Program-made: the position numbers and the translations under genes
Source of the DNA: Mesorhizobium sp.
GTDB taxonomy: Bacteria > Pseudomonadota > Alphaproteobacteria > Rhizobiales > Rhizobiaceae
Assembly (NCBI GenBank): GCA_004020315.1
Contig: SAQG01000005.1
Span: 62,001 to 126,000 of the forward strand
Length of the DNA: 64,000 nt
Direction of reading: 5' to 3'
Notes under the pieces: generated by a model
Told to the model about the DNA's origin: nothing
Databases searched by the model: none
Seen by the model: the letters and a program-made list of their open reading frames with translations, nothing else
In this document: in pieces, positions 27,462 to 35,644 of the stretch
Layout: each line of letters opens with the position of its first letter
How positions within the stretch are numbered: the stretch's first letter is position 1

Positions 27462-28178
27462 TCAACGCCACGTCCGCAAAAGCTCCAGCAACGCCTCTTC
27501 GCTCGGCTCCGGCGCAACGCGGAGCTTTTCTGATGCGACAGTTTCCAACACTGCGGCAATACGTCCGGACAGGGCGAAAAACCATGTCTCTTCAAAAAGA
27601 CCACGCAGCGCCGGCCGCCCGGTTAGCGCCTGCATCGCCGCCGCTGCCTTGGCCGAATAGAGAAGCACCGCTTCAACCGGCTGGCCGGACAGGCACGCGA
27701 GGATTGCAGCGTCCGAATGGCTTGGCGCAACGGTGTCGTAGGTCTCGACGGCGCGGACGTGGACACCCGCGGCCTTCAGCCGCGCCTCGAACGCCGGAAA
27801 CCGTACGCGTCCGCACAGATAGATGATCGTCTTTGCCATGAAGTCGCCAGCAAGCGCATCCGCCAGTGCCTCGGCATCGCTGGGGCCTTCGCTGATGGAC
27901 AGAAAGCCCGTCGCGCGGGCCGCTTCCGCTGTCCTTTTGCCGACGGCATGGCAGGGCAAGGCGGCGAGCGCCGCGATAATTTCTTTCGGCGCATGGCGCA
28001 CGGCATTGGCGCTGGTGACCGCAACGGCCGCGGCATTGATTGCGACCTCGTCCGTATCGACCGGCAGAGCCACCGTTTCGGTCAATGGCAGCAGGATCGG
28101 CTGAAAACCCTGGTCCTCTAGCCGCTGTGCCGTGCGCGAGGCGCCCGGTTCCGGCCTCGTCACCAGGACGCGGCGCAT
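27462..28178 (-). CDS. hemD: Uroporphyrinogen-III synthase
   Basis: This 238-residue two-lobed protein cyclises and rearranges hydroxymethylbilane to uroporphyrinogen III. It starts MRRVLVTRPEPGASRTAQRL, the usual N-terminus, with AVTSANAVRH and VLLYSAKAAAAM in the two lobes. HemD sequences diverge strongly, so the position two bases after hemC is the strongest support. About 90 bases separate it from the mitofilin-like gene downstream. Confidence 0.9.
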   Translation of the reverse strand: MRRVLVTRPEPGASRTAQRLEDQGFQPILLPLTETVALPVDTDEVAINAAAVAVTSANAVRHAPKEIIAALAALPCHAVGKRTAEAARATGFLSISEGPSDAEALADALAGDFMAKTIIYLCGRVRFPAFEARLKAAGVHVRAVETYDTVAPSHSDAAILACLSGQPVEAVLLYSAKAAAAMQALTGRPALRGLFEETWFFALSGRIAAVLETVASEKLRVAPEPSEEALLELLRTWR

Positions 28179-28180
28179 GG

Positions 28181-29107
28181 TCAGGCCCAGCCGTCGAAGA
28201 ATTTTTCGCCGGCCTTGGCCCGCACGGTCCTAGCGGCGTCCTCGCCGATGCGAGCGGCATCCTGCGCCGGGCCTTCCGCCTCGACCTCATGGGATTGCGT
28301 GCCGTCCGGCGAGATGATCAGCCCGGTGAAGACGACCGTTTCGCCTGATATTGTCGCATGGCCGGCGATCGGCGTGCGGCACGACCCGTCGAGCGCCGCC
28401 AGGAAGGCGCGTTCGCAGGCCAGCGCCTGCCCGGTCGGCACGTCATGGATTGCCGTCAGCATTCTTTCCACATCGAGGTCGCCGACGCGGCTTTCGATGC
28501 AGATCGCGCCTTGTCCCGGCGCCGGCGGAAAGGTGTCGAGCGGCATCAGGTCGGTGATGACATCTTCGAGCCCGAGCCGCTTCAGCCCGGCATAGGCGAG
28601 GATGGTGCCTTCGGCGACGCCCTCGTCGAGCTTGCGCAGCCGCGTCTGCACATTGCCGCGAAACATCACCACGTCGAGGTCCGGCCGCATCCGCCGGATC
28701 AGCGCCTGACGCCTGAGCGACGACGAACCGACCTTCGCGCCCTGCGGCAATCCGGCGATTGTTTTCGCCGCCTTGCCGACGAAAGCGTCGCGGGCATCCT
28801 CGCGCGGCAGGAAGGCGGACAGTTCCAGCCCGTCGGGTAACACCGTCGGCATGTCCTTCGACGAATGCACGGCGATGTCGATACGGCGCGCCAGCAGCGC
28901 TTCCTCGATCTCCTTTGTGAACAGCCCCTTGCCGCCGGCTTCCGAGAGCGGCCGGTCCTGGATGCGGTCGCCGCTGGTCGAGATGACGACCACCTCGAAT
29001 GCCTCGACCGGCATGCCGTGCGCGGCCATCAGCCGCGCCTGCGTTTCATGCGCCTGCGCCAGCGCCAGCGGGCTTCCGCGTGTTCCGATTTTCAAGGTTG
29101 TTTGCAT
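28181..29107 (-). CDS. hemC: Porphobilinogen deaminase (hydroxymethylbilane synthase)
   Basis: The 308-residue enzyme polymerises four porphobilinogens. It opens with [17 protein letters not shown] and has the catalytic aspartate region [14 protein letters not shown], the arginine-rich [15 protein letters not shown] and the dipyrromethane-cofactor cysteine in DGSCRTPIA. The ATG at 29107 is the homologous start; longer in-frame starts reach into the tsaD region on the other strand. The gene is divergent from tsaD with a 100-base gap holding both promoters. Confidence 0.96.
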   Translation of the reverse strand: MQTTLKIGTRGSPLALAQAHETQARLMAAHGMPVEAFEVVVISTSGDRIQDRPLSEAGGKGLFTKEIEEALLARRIDIAVHSSKDMPTVLPDGLELSAFLPREDARDAFVGKAAKTIAGLPQGAKVGSSSLRRQALIRRMRPDLDVVMFRGNVQTRLRKLDEGVAEGTILAYAGLKRLGLEDVITDLMPLDTFPPAPGQGAICIESRVGDLDVERMLTAIHDVPTGQALACERAFLAALDGSCRTPIAGHATISGETVVFTGLIISPDGTQSHEVEAEGPAQDAARIGEDAARTVRAKAGEKFFDGWA

Positions 29108-29207
29108 GGCGCGCTGTCCGTGATAACCCCGGCAGATTGAGGCCGTTTTCCGGGCTTTTCCTAACCGGGAAAGGCTGCTTGTACAATCTCTGGGGGACAG
29201 CGACCAA

Positions 29208-30296
29208 TTGATCCGCGTTCTGGGCATTGAGACGAGTTGCGACGAAACCGCCGCCAGCGTGGTAGCGCTGTATGGCGGCGGCGCGCCGAAAATCCTGTCC
29301 GATATCGTGCTCAGCCAGATCGAGGAGCATGCCGCCTTCGGCGGCGTCGTGCCGGAAATCGCCGCACGCGCCCATGTCGAGGCGCTGGATGGCATCATCG
29401 AGGCAGCGCTCGCCGATTCGGGCGTCGAACTCGCCGACATCGACGCGATTGCCGCGACCGCCGGCCCGGGCCTCGTCGGCGGGCTGATCGTCGGGCTGAT
29501 GACGGCCAAGGCGATCGCAGCCGCGGCGAACAAGCCGCTGATCGCCATCAACCACCTCGAAGGCCACGCGCTGACCGCGCGACTGACCGACGGGCTCGCT
29601 TTTCCCTACCTTTTGCTGCTGGTTTCCGGCGGCCACACGCAGATCGTCGCGGTGCGTGGCGTTGGCGACTACCAGCGCTGGGCGACGACCATCGACGATG
29701 CGCTCGGCGAAGCCTTCGACAAGACGGCCAAGATGCTCGGCTTGCCCTATCCCGGCGGACCGAATGTCGAGAAGGCGGCGGCGACCGGCGATGCTGCGCG
29801 CTTCGCCTTCCCGCGGCCGATGAAGGGCTCGGTGCAGCCAGATTTCTCCTTTTCCGGGCTGAAGACCGCCGTGCGCCAGGCTGCAACGGCCATCGCTCCA
29901 TTGCGCGACCAGGACGTCGCCGACATTTGCGCCTCGTTCCAGGCTGCGGTGGCGGATGCGCTGGGTGATCGGGTTTCGAGAGCGCTGAACCGATTCCGTC
30001 AGGAGTTTCCAGGCGAGATGGAACCCGTGCTCGTTGTCGCAGGCGGCGTCGCCGCCAACCGGACGATCAAGACGACACTCGAAGCCCTGTGCGAGAAAGC
30101 CGGCTTTGCTTTCGTCGCGCCGCCGCTCAAACTCTGCACCGACAATGCGGCGATGATCGCCTGGGCTGGTATCGAGCGGTTGCGCGCCGGCATCGCCGAT
30201 GAAAATGCCGCCGATTTCGTACCGCGTTCGCGCTGGCCGCTGGACAGCATCTCCACCCCGATGGTCGGCTCGGGCCGGCGTGGTGCCAAGGCATGA
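29208..30296 (+). CDS. tsaD: tRNA N6-threonylcarbamoyladenosine synthase TsaD
   Basis: This 362-residue member of the Kae1/TsaD ASKHA ATPase family transfers the threonylcarbamoyl group to A37 of ANN-decoding tRNAs. It starts [17 protein letters not shown]. The metal-binding histidines are H116 and H120 in INHLEGH, and [11 protein letters not shown] and [11 protein letters not shown] are conserved. The start is a TTG at 29208 behind a GGGGGA ribosome site. The stop overlaps the gpsA ATG (ATGA). It is divergent from hemC, a common Rhizobiales arrangement. Confidence 0.95.
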   Translation: MIRVLGIETSCDETAASVVALYGGGAPKILSDIVLSQIEEHAAFGGVVPEIAARAHVEALDGIIEAALADSGVELADIDAIAATAGPGLVGGLIVGLMTAKAIAAAANKPLIAINHLEGHALTARLTDGLAFPYLLLLVSGGHTQIVAVRGVGDYQRWATTIDDALGEAFDKTAKMLGLPYPGGPNVEKAAATGDAARFAFPRPMKGSVQPDFSFSGLKTAVRQAATAIAPLRDQDVADICASFQAAVADALGDRVSRALNRFRQEFPGEMEPVLVVAGGVAANRTIKTTLEALCEKAGFAFVAPPLKLCTDNAAMIAWAGIERLRAGIADENAADFVPRSRWPLDSISTPMVGSGRRGAKA

Positions 30297-31297
30297 CTGT
30301 GAGCAAGGCCACAAGCGGCTGGCGCGTCGCCGTGCTCGGCGGCGGCGCCTGGGGCACGGCGCTGGCGCTGGCCATGCTGCGCGCCGGCCACTCGGTCCGG
30401 CTGTTCGCGCGTGACCAGGAGATTGTTGAAGCGATTGGTCGCGGCGAAAATCCACGCTACCTGCCTGGCATCGCGCTCGAGCCCGGCATCGAGGCCACAA
30501 GCGATATCAAAGCGGCTCTCACCGATGCAGATTGCGTGCTGGCAGTGGCGCCGGCGCAGTCGCTGCGCGCCATGCTGGCCACCGCGAAAGCCCATATGCC
30601 GACAGGCGTCCCGCTGGTCCTCTGCGCCAAAGGCATTGAGCGCGACACCGGCGCGCTGCTGTCGGCGATCGCAAGAGAGATCCTGCCTGAAAATCCGGTT
30701 GCCGCCCTTTCCGGCCCGAGCTTCGCCACCGACGTTGCCAGGGGGCTGCCGACGGCCGTGGTGGTCGCCGCCCGCGGCGAGGATCTGGCAGCCGACCTTG
30801 CCGCCCGCTTCTCCGCGCAGAACCTGCGCTGCTATTCGAGCGACGACCTCATCGGCGTCGAGATCGGCGGCGCGCTGAAGAACGTCTTCGCCATTGCCGC
30901 CGGTGCCGTCACCGGCGCCGGGCTCGGCGCCAGCGCCCAGGCCGCCATGGTGACGCGCGGCTTTGTCGAATTGCGCCGCATCGGTGCTGCCTTCGGCGCC
31001 AGGCCCGAAACGCTGATGGGACTTTCCGGCCTCGGCGACCTGTTGCTCACCTGCTCGTCCGCCCAGTCGCGGAATTTCGCCTACGGGCTGGCGCTGGGGC
31101 AAGGCAAGCCACTTGCCGGGCTGCCCTTGGCCGAAGGCGTGCCGACGGCGGCGATCGCCGCCCGCATCGCCACCGAGCGTAAGATCGACGCGCCGATCAT
31201 CACCGCCGTCGCCGCCATACTGGACGGCAAGATCACCATTCGCCAGGCTGTGTCAGCGCTGATGACAAGGCCGCTGAAGACCGAAACCGATGTTTAG
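30293..31297 (+). CDS. gpsA: Glycerol-3-phosphate dehydrogenase [NAD(P)+]
   Basis: The 334-residue enzyme makes sn-glycerol 3-phosphate for phospholipids. The Rossmann motif is [16 protein letters not shown], the catalytic lysine lies in [17 protein letters not shown], and [13 protein letters not shown] [19 protein letters not shown] is present. Its ATG overlaps the tsaD stop. The TAG stop is immediately followed by a nested hairpin that belongs to the dispersed composite repeat. Confidence 0.95.
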   Translation: MTVSKATSGWRVAVLGGGAWGTALALAMLRAGHSVRLFARDQEIVEAIGRGENPRYLPGIALEPGIEATSDIKAALTDADCVLAVAPAQSLRAMLATAKAHMPTGVPLVLCAKGIERDTGALLSAIAREILPENPVAALSGPSFATDVARGLPTAVVVAARGEDLAADLAARFSAQNLRCYSSDDLIGVEIGGALKNVFAIAAGAVTGAGLGASAQAAMVTRGFVELRRIGAAFGARPETLMGLSGLGDLLLTCSSAQSRNFAYGLALGQGKPLAGLPLAEGVPTAAIAARIATERKIDAPIITAVAAILDGKITIRQAVSALMTRPLKTETDV

Positions 31298-31388
31298 AGC
31301 GACGTGCGTCCATTTGGACGCACAAAGTACGCTCTAACACTTTGAAACCTGCGCATCGTGCTTTCCGAAAATCGATTCCGATTTTCGG
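31296..31388 (-). repeat. Composite palindromic repeat, inverted orientation, left of yciI
   Basis: Module B (31296-31335) has outer arms AGAGCG/CGCTCT and inner arms TGCGTCC/GGACGCA. Module A (31365-31388) is CCGAAAATCG, loop ATTC, CGATTTTCGG. Between them is AACACTTTGAAACCTGCGCA. Reverse-complemented, the element lines up end to end with the copy at 31727-31820. It may also act as a terminator for gpsA. Confidence 0.8.
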
Positions 31389-31427
31389 GCCGATGCGATA
31401 AATCTCGAACAAGCCGGAGATGGAAAG

Positions 31428-31724
31428 ATGCTGTTTGCGATGATTTGCAAGGACAAGCCTGGAAAGCTGCAGGTGCGGCTCGATACGCGGCCCGAGCATG
31501 TTGCCTTTCTGGAAGGCTTGAACGGCGAGAAGAAGCTGGCCTTCGCCGGTCCGTTCCTCGACGCCGACGGCAAGCCGGACGGCAGCCTCGTCGTGGTCGA
31601 GGCGCCCGATCTGGCGTCGGCAGAAGCGCTGTCGGCGGCAGACCCCTATGCCAAGGCCGGGCTGTTCGAAAGCGTCGAAATCCGGCAATGGAATTGGACC
31701 TTCAACAAGCCGGCGAGCGCATGA
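31428..31724 (+). CDS. YciI family protein
   Basis: This 98-residue single YCII domain (ferredoxin-like fold) reads LFAMICKDKPGKLQVRLDTRPEHVAFL and then EKKLAFAGPFLDADGKPDGSLVVVEA. The conserved His/Asp pair of the family is present (RPEHV and PFLD). The biochemical role is mostly unknown, although some YCII proteins have hydrolase or dehalogenase activity. The gene is bracketed on both sides by inverted copies of a composite repeat, within an otherwise typical tsaD-gpsA-yciI-EVE order. Confidence 0.88.
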   Translation: MLFAMICKDKPGKLQVRLDTRPEHVAFLEGLNGEKKLAFAGPFLDADGKPDGSLVVVEAPDLASAEALSAADPYAKAGLFESVEIRQWNWTFNKPASA

Positions 31725-31726
31725 CC

Positions 31727-31820
31727 CCGAAAATCGGAATCGATTTTCGGAAAGGATCATGCGCAAAATCAAAGTGCTACAGCGTCCTTTGCGCGTCTGA
31801 AAGACGCGCGGCGCTGTAGC
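31727..31820 (+). repeat. Composite palindromic repeat, direct orientation, right of yciI
   Basis: Module A (31727-31750) is CCGAAAATCG, loop GAAT, CGATTTTCGG. It is followed by AAAGGATCATGCGCAAAATC and module B (31777-31820), with outer arms GCTACAGCG/CGCTGTAGC and inner arms GCGCGTCT/AGACGCGC. It is the mirror-image partner of the copy at 31296-31388 and is similar to 36428-36521 and 46309-46405. Confidence 0.8.
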
Positions 31821-31851
31821 TGATCGCCAGCCCCTAGAAGGAGCAAAAACA

Positions 31852-32277
31852 ATGAACTACTGGCTGTTCAAATCCGAACCCTCGGTCTTCTCCTTCGAGG
31901 ACCTCAAGGCGAAGGGCAAGGCCGGCACGCAATGGGACGGCGTGCGCAACTATGCGGCGCGCAACAACATGAAGGCGATGCAGATCGGCGATCTCGGCTT
32001 CTTCTATCATTCCAACGACGGGCTCGACGTGGTCGGCATCGTCGAGGTCTGCGCGCTGGCCCATCAGGACACCACATCAGACGATCCGCGCTGGGAATGC
32101 GTCGATATCCGCGCCGTCAAGGATATGCCGAAGCCGGTGACGCTGGAACAGGTCAAGGCCAATCCCAAGCTTGCCGAGATGGCACTGGTCCGGCTTGGAC
32201 GGCTTTCCGTGCAGCCGGTGACGCCGGCCGAATGGAAAGAGGTCTGCCGCATGGGCGACCTGACGCCGGCTCCGTGA
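31852..32277 (+). CDS. EVE domain-containing protein
   Basis: This 141-residue protein is a full EVE domain (PUA-like fold), reading MNYWLFKSEPSVFSFEDLKA, then WDGVRNYAARNNMKAM, GDLGFFYHSN and VGIVEVC. EVE proteins are thought to read modified bases in nucleic acids and are common next to gpsA/tsaD in Rhizobiales. A good ribosome site (AGAAGGAG) lies before the ATG. The stop overlaps the GTG start of the next gene. Confidence 0.92.
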   Translation: MNYWLFKSEPSVFSFEDLKAKGKAGTQWDGVRNYAARNNMKAMQIGDLGFFYHSNDGLDVVGIVEVCALAHQDTTSDDPRWECVDIRAVKDMPKPVTLEQVKANPKLAEMALVRLGRLSVQPVTPAEWKEVCRMGDLTPAP

Positions 32278-32930
32278 CGGCGCTGACGCCAAACAGCGCG
32301 AAAAACTTCATCCTCGACAACACGGCGCTGATGGCGCCGCCGCATGTGCCGGAGATCCTGCTGCATCTGGCTGACGAGGCGCATGATCTGTGGCAGCGGA
32401 CAGAGGACGAACTGGCCGAAATCGGCCTGCCGCCGCCTTTCTGGGCCTTCGCCTGGGCCGGCGGCCAAGGCCTTGCCCGCTACATCCTCGATAATCCGTC
32501 TGACGTGCACGGCAAGCGCGTGCTCGACTTTGCCTCCGGTTCCGGCCTAGTCGCCATTGCCGCGGCGAAGGCCGGCGCGGCAGAGGTGATCGCCGCCGAC
32601 ATCGACCCGTTCTGCGCGACCACGATCCGCCTCAACGCCGAGGCCAATGGCGTCGGGATAAAGTTCCTCGGCTCGGACTGCATCGGAACCGATGCGGGTT
32701 GGGACGTGGTTCTGGCCGGCGATGTCTTCTACGACAGGTCCTTCGCCGACAGGCTGATGCCATGGTTCGCGACGCTCAAGGCGCGCGGCGCCGACATCCT
32801 CGTTGGCGACCCGGGCCGCTCCTACATGCCGAAAGCAGGACTGGAGCCGCTCGCCGTCTACGAAGTTGCGGTAACCCGGGCGCTGGAAGACGCCCTGGTC
32901 AAACGCACGACCGTCTGGCGGTTTGCTTGA
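32274..32930 (+). CDS. Class I SAM-dependent protein methyltransferase (ETFB lysine methyltransferase-like)
   Basis: This 218-residue seven-beta-strand methyltransferase has motif I VLDFASGSGLVAIAAA, the post-motif acidic residues AADIDPF and a PPFWAFAWAGGQGLARYIL segment shared with enzymes that methylate electron-transfer flavoprotein beta. The motif IV region reads VLAGDVFYD. The GTG start at 32274 overlaps the EVE gene stop (GTGA), so the two are translationally coupled. Substrate assignment rests on the motif pattern only. Confidence 0.82.
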   Translation: MTALTPNSAKNFILDNTALMAPPHVPEILLHLADEAHDLWQRTEDELAEIGLPPPFWAFAWAGGQGLARYILDNPSDVHGKRVLDFASGSGLVAIAAAKAGAAEVIAADIDPFCATTIRLNAEANGVGIKFLGSDCIGTDAGWDVVLAGDVFYDRSFADRLMPWFATLKARGADILVGDPGRSYMPKAGLEPLAVYEVAVTRALEDALVKRTTVWRFA

Positions 32931-33038
32931 CCGCTTCGCCGAACAGGCGTTCCATCACGCATCGATTTTGAGAATACGCATGTCGTTGTCCCAAAACCGC
33001 TGGGCACTTTGGGCGACATGCTTCCGGGGAGGGAAATC

Positions 33039-33461
33039 ATGGATTTTTCAGCAGTGAACTGGCTGGCGGTGATCGTCGCCGCCGTGGCGGCGTGGTTGTT
33101 CGGCGCCGCCTGGTACATGGGCTTGAGCAAGCCCTGGCTCAAGGCCGCCAAGCTTGACCCGGCGACCATGAACAAATCGCCGTTGCCCTTCGTCATCAGC
33201 TTCGTCGCGGAAATTGTCATGGCGCTCGTCATGTCCCTGATCATCGGAGCGATGACCGGTGGCGAACCGAGCCTCGTTGCCGGGCTCGTCTTCGGCTTCG
33301 CTCTCTGGCTGGGTTTTGTCGCCACGACGCTATCCGTCAATCATCGCTACGAAGGGTTCGGCTGGGATCTGACCATCATAGACTGCGGCCACTGGCTCGG
33401 CGTGCTGCTTATCATCGGCGCGGTGATCGGCTGGTTCGGTGCAGGAGAAGTCGCGGGCTGA
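33039..33461 (+). CDS. DUF1761 family membrane protein
   Basis: This 140-residue protein has four predicted membrane helices. The N-terminal VNWLAVIVAAVAAWLFGAAWY and the internal WLGFVATTLSVNHRYEG are typical of DUF1761. Function is unknown. The ATG at 33039 follows a GGGGAGGG ribosome site; a more upstream in-frame ATG (33018) lacks one. Confidence 0.8.
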   Translation: MDFSAVNWLAVIVAAVAAWLFGAAWYMGLSKPWLKAAKLDPATMNKSPLPFVISFVAEIVMALVMSLIIGAMTGGEPSLVAGLVFGFALWLGFVATTLSVNHRYEGFGWDLTIIDCGHWLGVLLIIGAVIGWFGAGEVAG

Positions 33462-33520
33462 CCCTGCCGCCACGACATAGGTCGACGGCCGCCGGATGAG
33501 CACTCAGAGCGACCTAAAGC

Positions 33521-34456
33521 TCATCCAAGCGTCGGCTCCGGCTGCGGGTTGTGAACTTCGTTCAGGAGCCAATCCCTGAACGCTACGATCCTGGCGTCCT
33601 TGGCGGATGCGACGGGATAGACCAGGAAGTAGGCGAATTCGGGCGGAACCCTGATGCCAAGTTCGAAGGGCCGGATCAGCCGGCCTTCGGAAAGGTCGCT
33701 TGCCACCATGGCAAAATCGGCGAGCGCGACGGCATTGCCGTCAAGTGCGGCCTGAACGGCGTCGGTCGAGGTACCGAACACGATCGTTCGGCTGTCGTCG
33801 AAATCGTCGACGCCGGCCGCTGCCATCCACATCCGCCAGTTGGGCCACGTCACGCCCTGTCGCGCCCACTCGATATGGGCGAGCGTGTGATGGAAGAGAT
33901 CGCGTGGCTCGCGCAGCGGCGGGCCGGAGGCCAGCAGGCTGGGGCTGCACACAGGGATGATGATGTTGTCGAACAGCCGGTGGGTGCAAAGGCCCGGATA
34001 TTTTCCCGCGCCGAAACGGATGCCGACATCGACGTCGTCCAGGTCGAAATCGCGCAATTCAGAGGCAATGTCGAAGCGGAGCTCAATGCCCGGCCGCTGC
34101 TTGCGAAAATCATCGACCCGCCGCATCAGCCATTTTGTCGCGAACTGGGCGTCGAGGGTCACTTTCAGCAGTGCCGTTCCGCGCGCCATCTTGTGCGCCC
34201 GTGAGACGGCCCGGCCAAGCAGGTCGAGCGCGTCGGTCGACGCCTCGAACAGCACCGCGCCCGCCTCCGTCAGCCGGATCGTGCGGCTGGTGCGCGTGAA
34301 CAGCACGATGCCGAGCTGATCCTCGATTTCCTTGATCTGGTGGCTGACCGCTGCCGGCGTCAGGCCGAGTTCGTCTGCGGCGCGGGTGAAATTGAGGTGC
34401 CGGGCGGCTGCTTCCAGCGTCCTCAGTGCACGGGTTCCCGGCAGCAGGCGAGCCAT
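33521..34456 (-). CDS. LysR-family transcriptional regulator (GcvA-like)
   Basis: This 311-residue regulator has an N-terminal winged helix-turn-helix (LRTLEAAARHLNFTRAADEL, then GLTPAAVSHQIKEIEDQLG) and a periplasmic-binding-like effector domain (from about residue 92) with the GcvA-type segment DVDVGIRFGAGKYPGL. It is divergent from a small DUF1127 gene, with a 31-bp near-palindrome in the 165-base gap. It probably controls that gene and itself. Confidence 0.9.
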   Translation of the reverse strand: MARLLPGTRALRTLEAAARHLNFTRAADELGLTPAAVSHQIKEIEDQLGIVLFTRTSRTIRLTEAGAVLFEASTDALDLLGRAVSRAHKMARGTALLKVTLDAQFATKWLMRRVDDFRKQRPGIELRFDIASELRDFDLDDVDVGIRFGAGKYPGLCTHRLFDNIIIPVCSPSLLASGPPLREPRDLFHHTLAHIEWARQGVTWPNWRMWMAAAGVDDFDDSRTIVFGTSTDAVQAALDGNAVALADFAMVASDLSEGRLIRPFELGIRVPPEFAYFLVYPVASAKDARIVAFRDWLLNEVHNPQPEPTLG

Positions 34457-34491
34457 CAGAGCGAAACAAATGCTGGCGGGACCATCGTGCT

Positions 34492-34522
34492 CCAGATCCT
34501 CAAATAAAACTTGATGATCTGG
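34492..34522. promoter_or_regulatory. Candidate LysR operator: 31-bp near-perfect inverted repeat
   Basis: CCAGATC (34492-34498) and GATCTGG (34516-34522) flank TCAA (34500-34503) and TTGA (34511-34514), giving arms of 12 bases with one mismatch around an A/T-rich centre. It lies 36 bases upstream of the LysR start, between divergent genes, as expected for a LysR recall site. Confidence 0.6.
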
Positions 34523-34621
34523 AAAGAACTACTCGTTTCTCGTTTTAATTTCAATCCGCCATGATGTGACCATCGAACAAACATCAAACCGGATTTGGTA
34601 TCCGGAGAAGCGGATTGCACC

Positions 34622-34858
34622 ATGTCTCACATTGCCTTGAGCTCTGTAACCATCCGCCCGGCCTGGCTGCGCGGGGTGTTTGATTGGTTCCGCCATGCAA
34701 AAATCGCAGTCAACCTCCCGCATGAAAAAGTCGAGGACCTTCCGGACCGCCAATTGCGCGACATTGGCGCCGAACGCAAGGATGTCGCGCAAGCGATGGA
34801 CCGCGAACTCGGCCGACTGGGCCTTCTCGACATCGGTTGGCAGCAGCCGCGGACGTAG
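34622..34858 (+). CDS. Small DUF1127 protein
   Basis: The 78-residue protein carries the DUF1127 (YjiS-like) motif: VEDLPDRQLRDIGAERKDV near the C-terminus, preceded by a basic segment WLRGVFDWFRHAKIAVN. Small arginine-rich DUF1127 proteins in Rhizobiales and Rhodobacterales affect RNA turnover and phosphate or carbon metabolism. Its TAG stop lies inside the first unit of an 8-bp tandem array. It is a likely target of the divergent LysR regulator. Confidence 0.82.
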   Translation: MSHIALSSVTIRPAWLRGVFDWFRHAKIAVNLPHEKVEDLPDRQLRDIGAERKDVAQAMDRELGRLGLLDIGWQQPRT

Positions 34859-34967
34859 GGGAGTAGGGGAGTAGGGGAGTAGGGGAGTAGGAAAGCCAAA
34901 AGGTTAGCGGCGCGTCTGCGCAATCCGGCTGACACTTTCTTACTCCCCTATTCCCCTATTCCCCTAC
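34855..34967. repeat. Inverted 8-bp tandem arrays forming a long hairpin between convergent genes
   Basis: The left array (34855-34891) is about four and a half copies of GTAGGGGA. The right array (34941-34967) is about three copies of TACTCCCC/TATTCCCC, the near reverse complement. They can pair over about 27 bp with a 50-base loop. The DUF1127 stop (34856-34858) is inside the left array and the L,D-transpeptidase stop (34964-34966) is inside the right array. The structure could terminate both genes; the array is also likely to vary in copy number. Confidence 0.8.
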
Positions 34968-35560
34968 CTCACCACCCTCATCACCGTACGATCCGACAGC
35001 AGCGGCAACAGCCGGGCCATCGTGCGTGCCGTCACTGCGACGCAGCCTTGCGTCGGCGTGAAGCTGGGGCGCGCGAGATGAAAGAAGATGGCGCTGCCGC
35101 GCCCGCGGCGACGCGGCGAAATGTTCCAGTCGAGCACCAGGCAGGCATCATAGAGCCGGTCGGCGCGCAGCATCCGCTCGTGACTAGCGCCGTAGGGAAT
35201 CTTGACCGGACGGTTGTAGTTGCGGTCCTCAGGCACTTCGCACCAGCCGAGATCGGGACCGATCGGCGTCATCGCCAGCCGGGTTTTGCGGCCGCCGGGA
35301 AAATGATCGTTACGGAAATACCCCGACAGGATCCGCATCGAACCAAGCGGCGTGGCGCCATCGCCTTCGCGTTTGCGGGTCGATATCCCGCCGCGTCCCA
35401 GCGCACATGAAAACACCAGTTTGCCCGCCTGCAAGAGCCCCTGACTGGCGTGGCCGGGCCTGGCGCGCACCGTGAGAACACGGAGCCCTTTTCGCAAAAA
35501 TGCGCTCGCCTCATTGCACGCGCGTTTTTTCTTGTATGATCGTGCCACGGAACAAATCAT
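34964..35560 (-). CDS. L,D-transpeptidase (YkuD) family protein
   Basis: The protein has up to 198 residues. The YkuD catalytic signature is near the C-terminus (IFFHLARPSFTPTQGCVAV), with the nucleophilic cysteine and upstream histidine present. Such enzymes make 3-3 crosslinks in peptidoglycan or attach proteins to it. The start is uncertain: ATG 35560 has no ribosome site and adds a lysine-rich leader, and the conserved part begins around VLTVRARPGHASQGLL, so a downstream TTG or GTG start is plausible. No signal peptide or lipobox is evident. It is divergent from a CenR-like envelope regulator. Confidence 0.78.
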   Translation of the reverse strand: MICSVARSYKKKRACNEASAFLRKGLRVLTVRARPGHASQGLLQAGKLVFSCALGRGGISTRKREGDGATPLGSMRILSGYFRNDHFPGGRKTRLAMTPIGPDLGWCEVPEDRNYNRPVKIPYGASHERMLRADRLYDACLVLDWNISPRRRGRGSAIFFHLARPSFTPTQGCVAVTARTMARLLPLLSDRTVMRVVR

Positions 35561-35644
35561 TGTGATCGGCTGTTGTGCCGGTCAGCTTCCGCATAAACAG
35601 GCAGCGGTCAACTGAATTTTCTTTTCAAAACAACGGATTGATCC

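Noticed and set aside
31296..31820. Insertion sequence carrying yciI
   Set aside because: No transposase gene or target-site duplication is visible, and the gene order matches the usual tsaD-gpsA-yciI-EVE order, so only a repeat-flanked gene is claimed.
34855..34967. CRISPR-like array
   Set aside because: Units are 8 bp with no spacers, and the two halves are inverted; it is a simple tandem repeat with hairpin potential.
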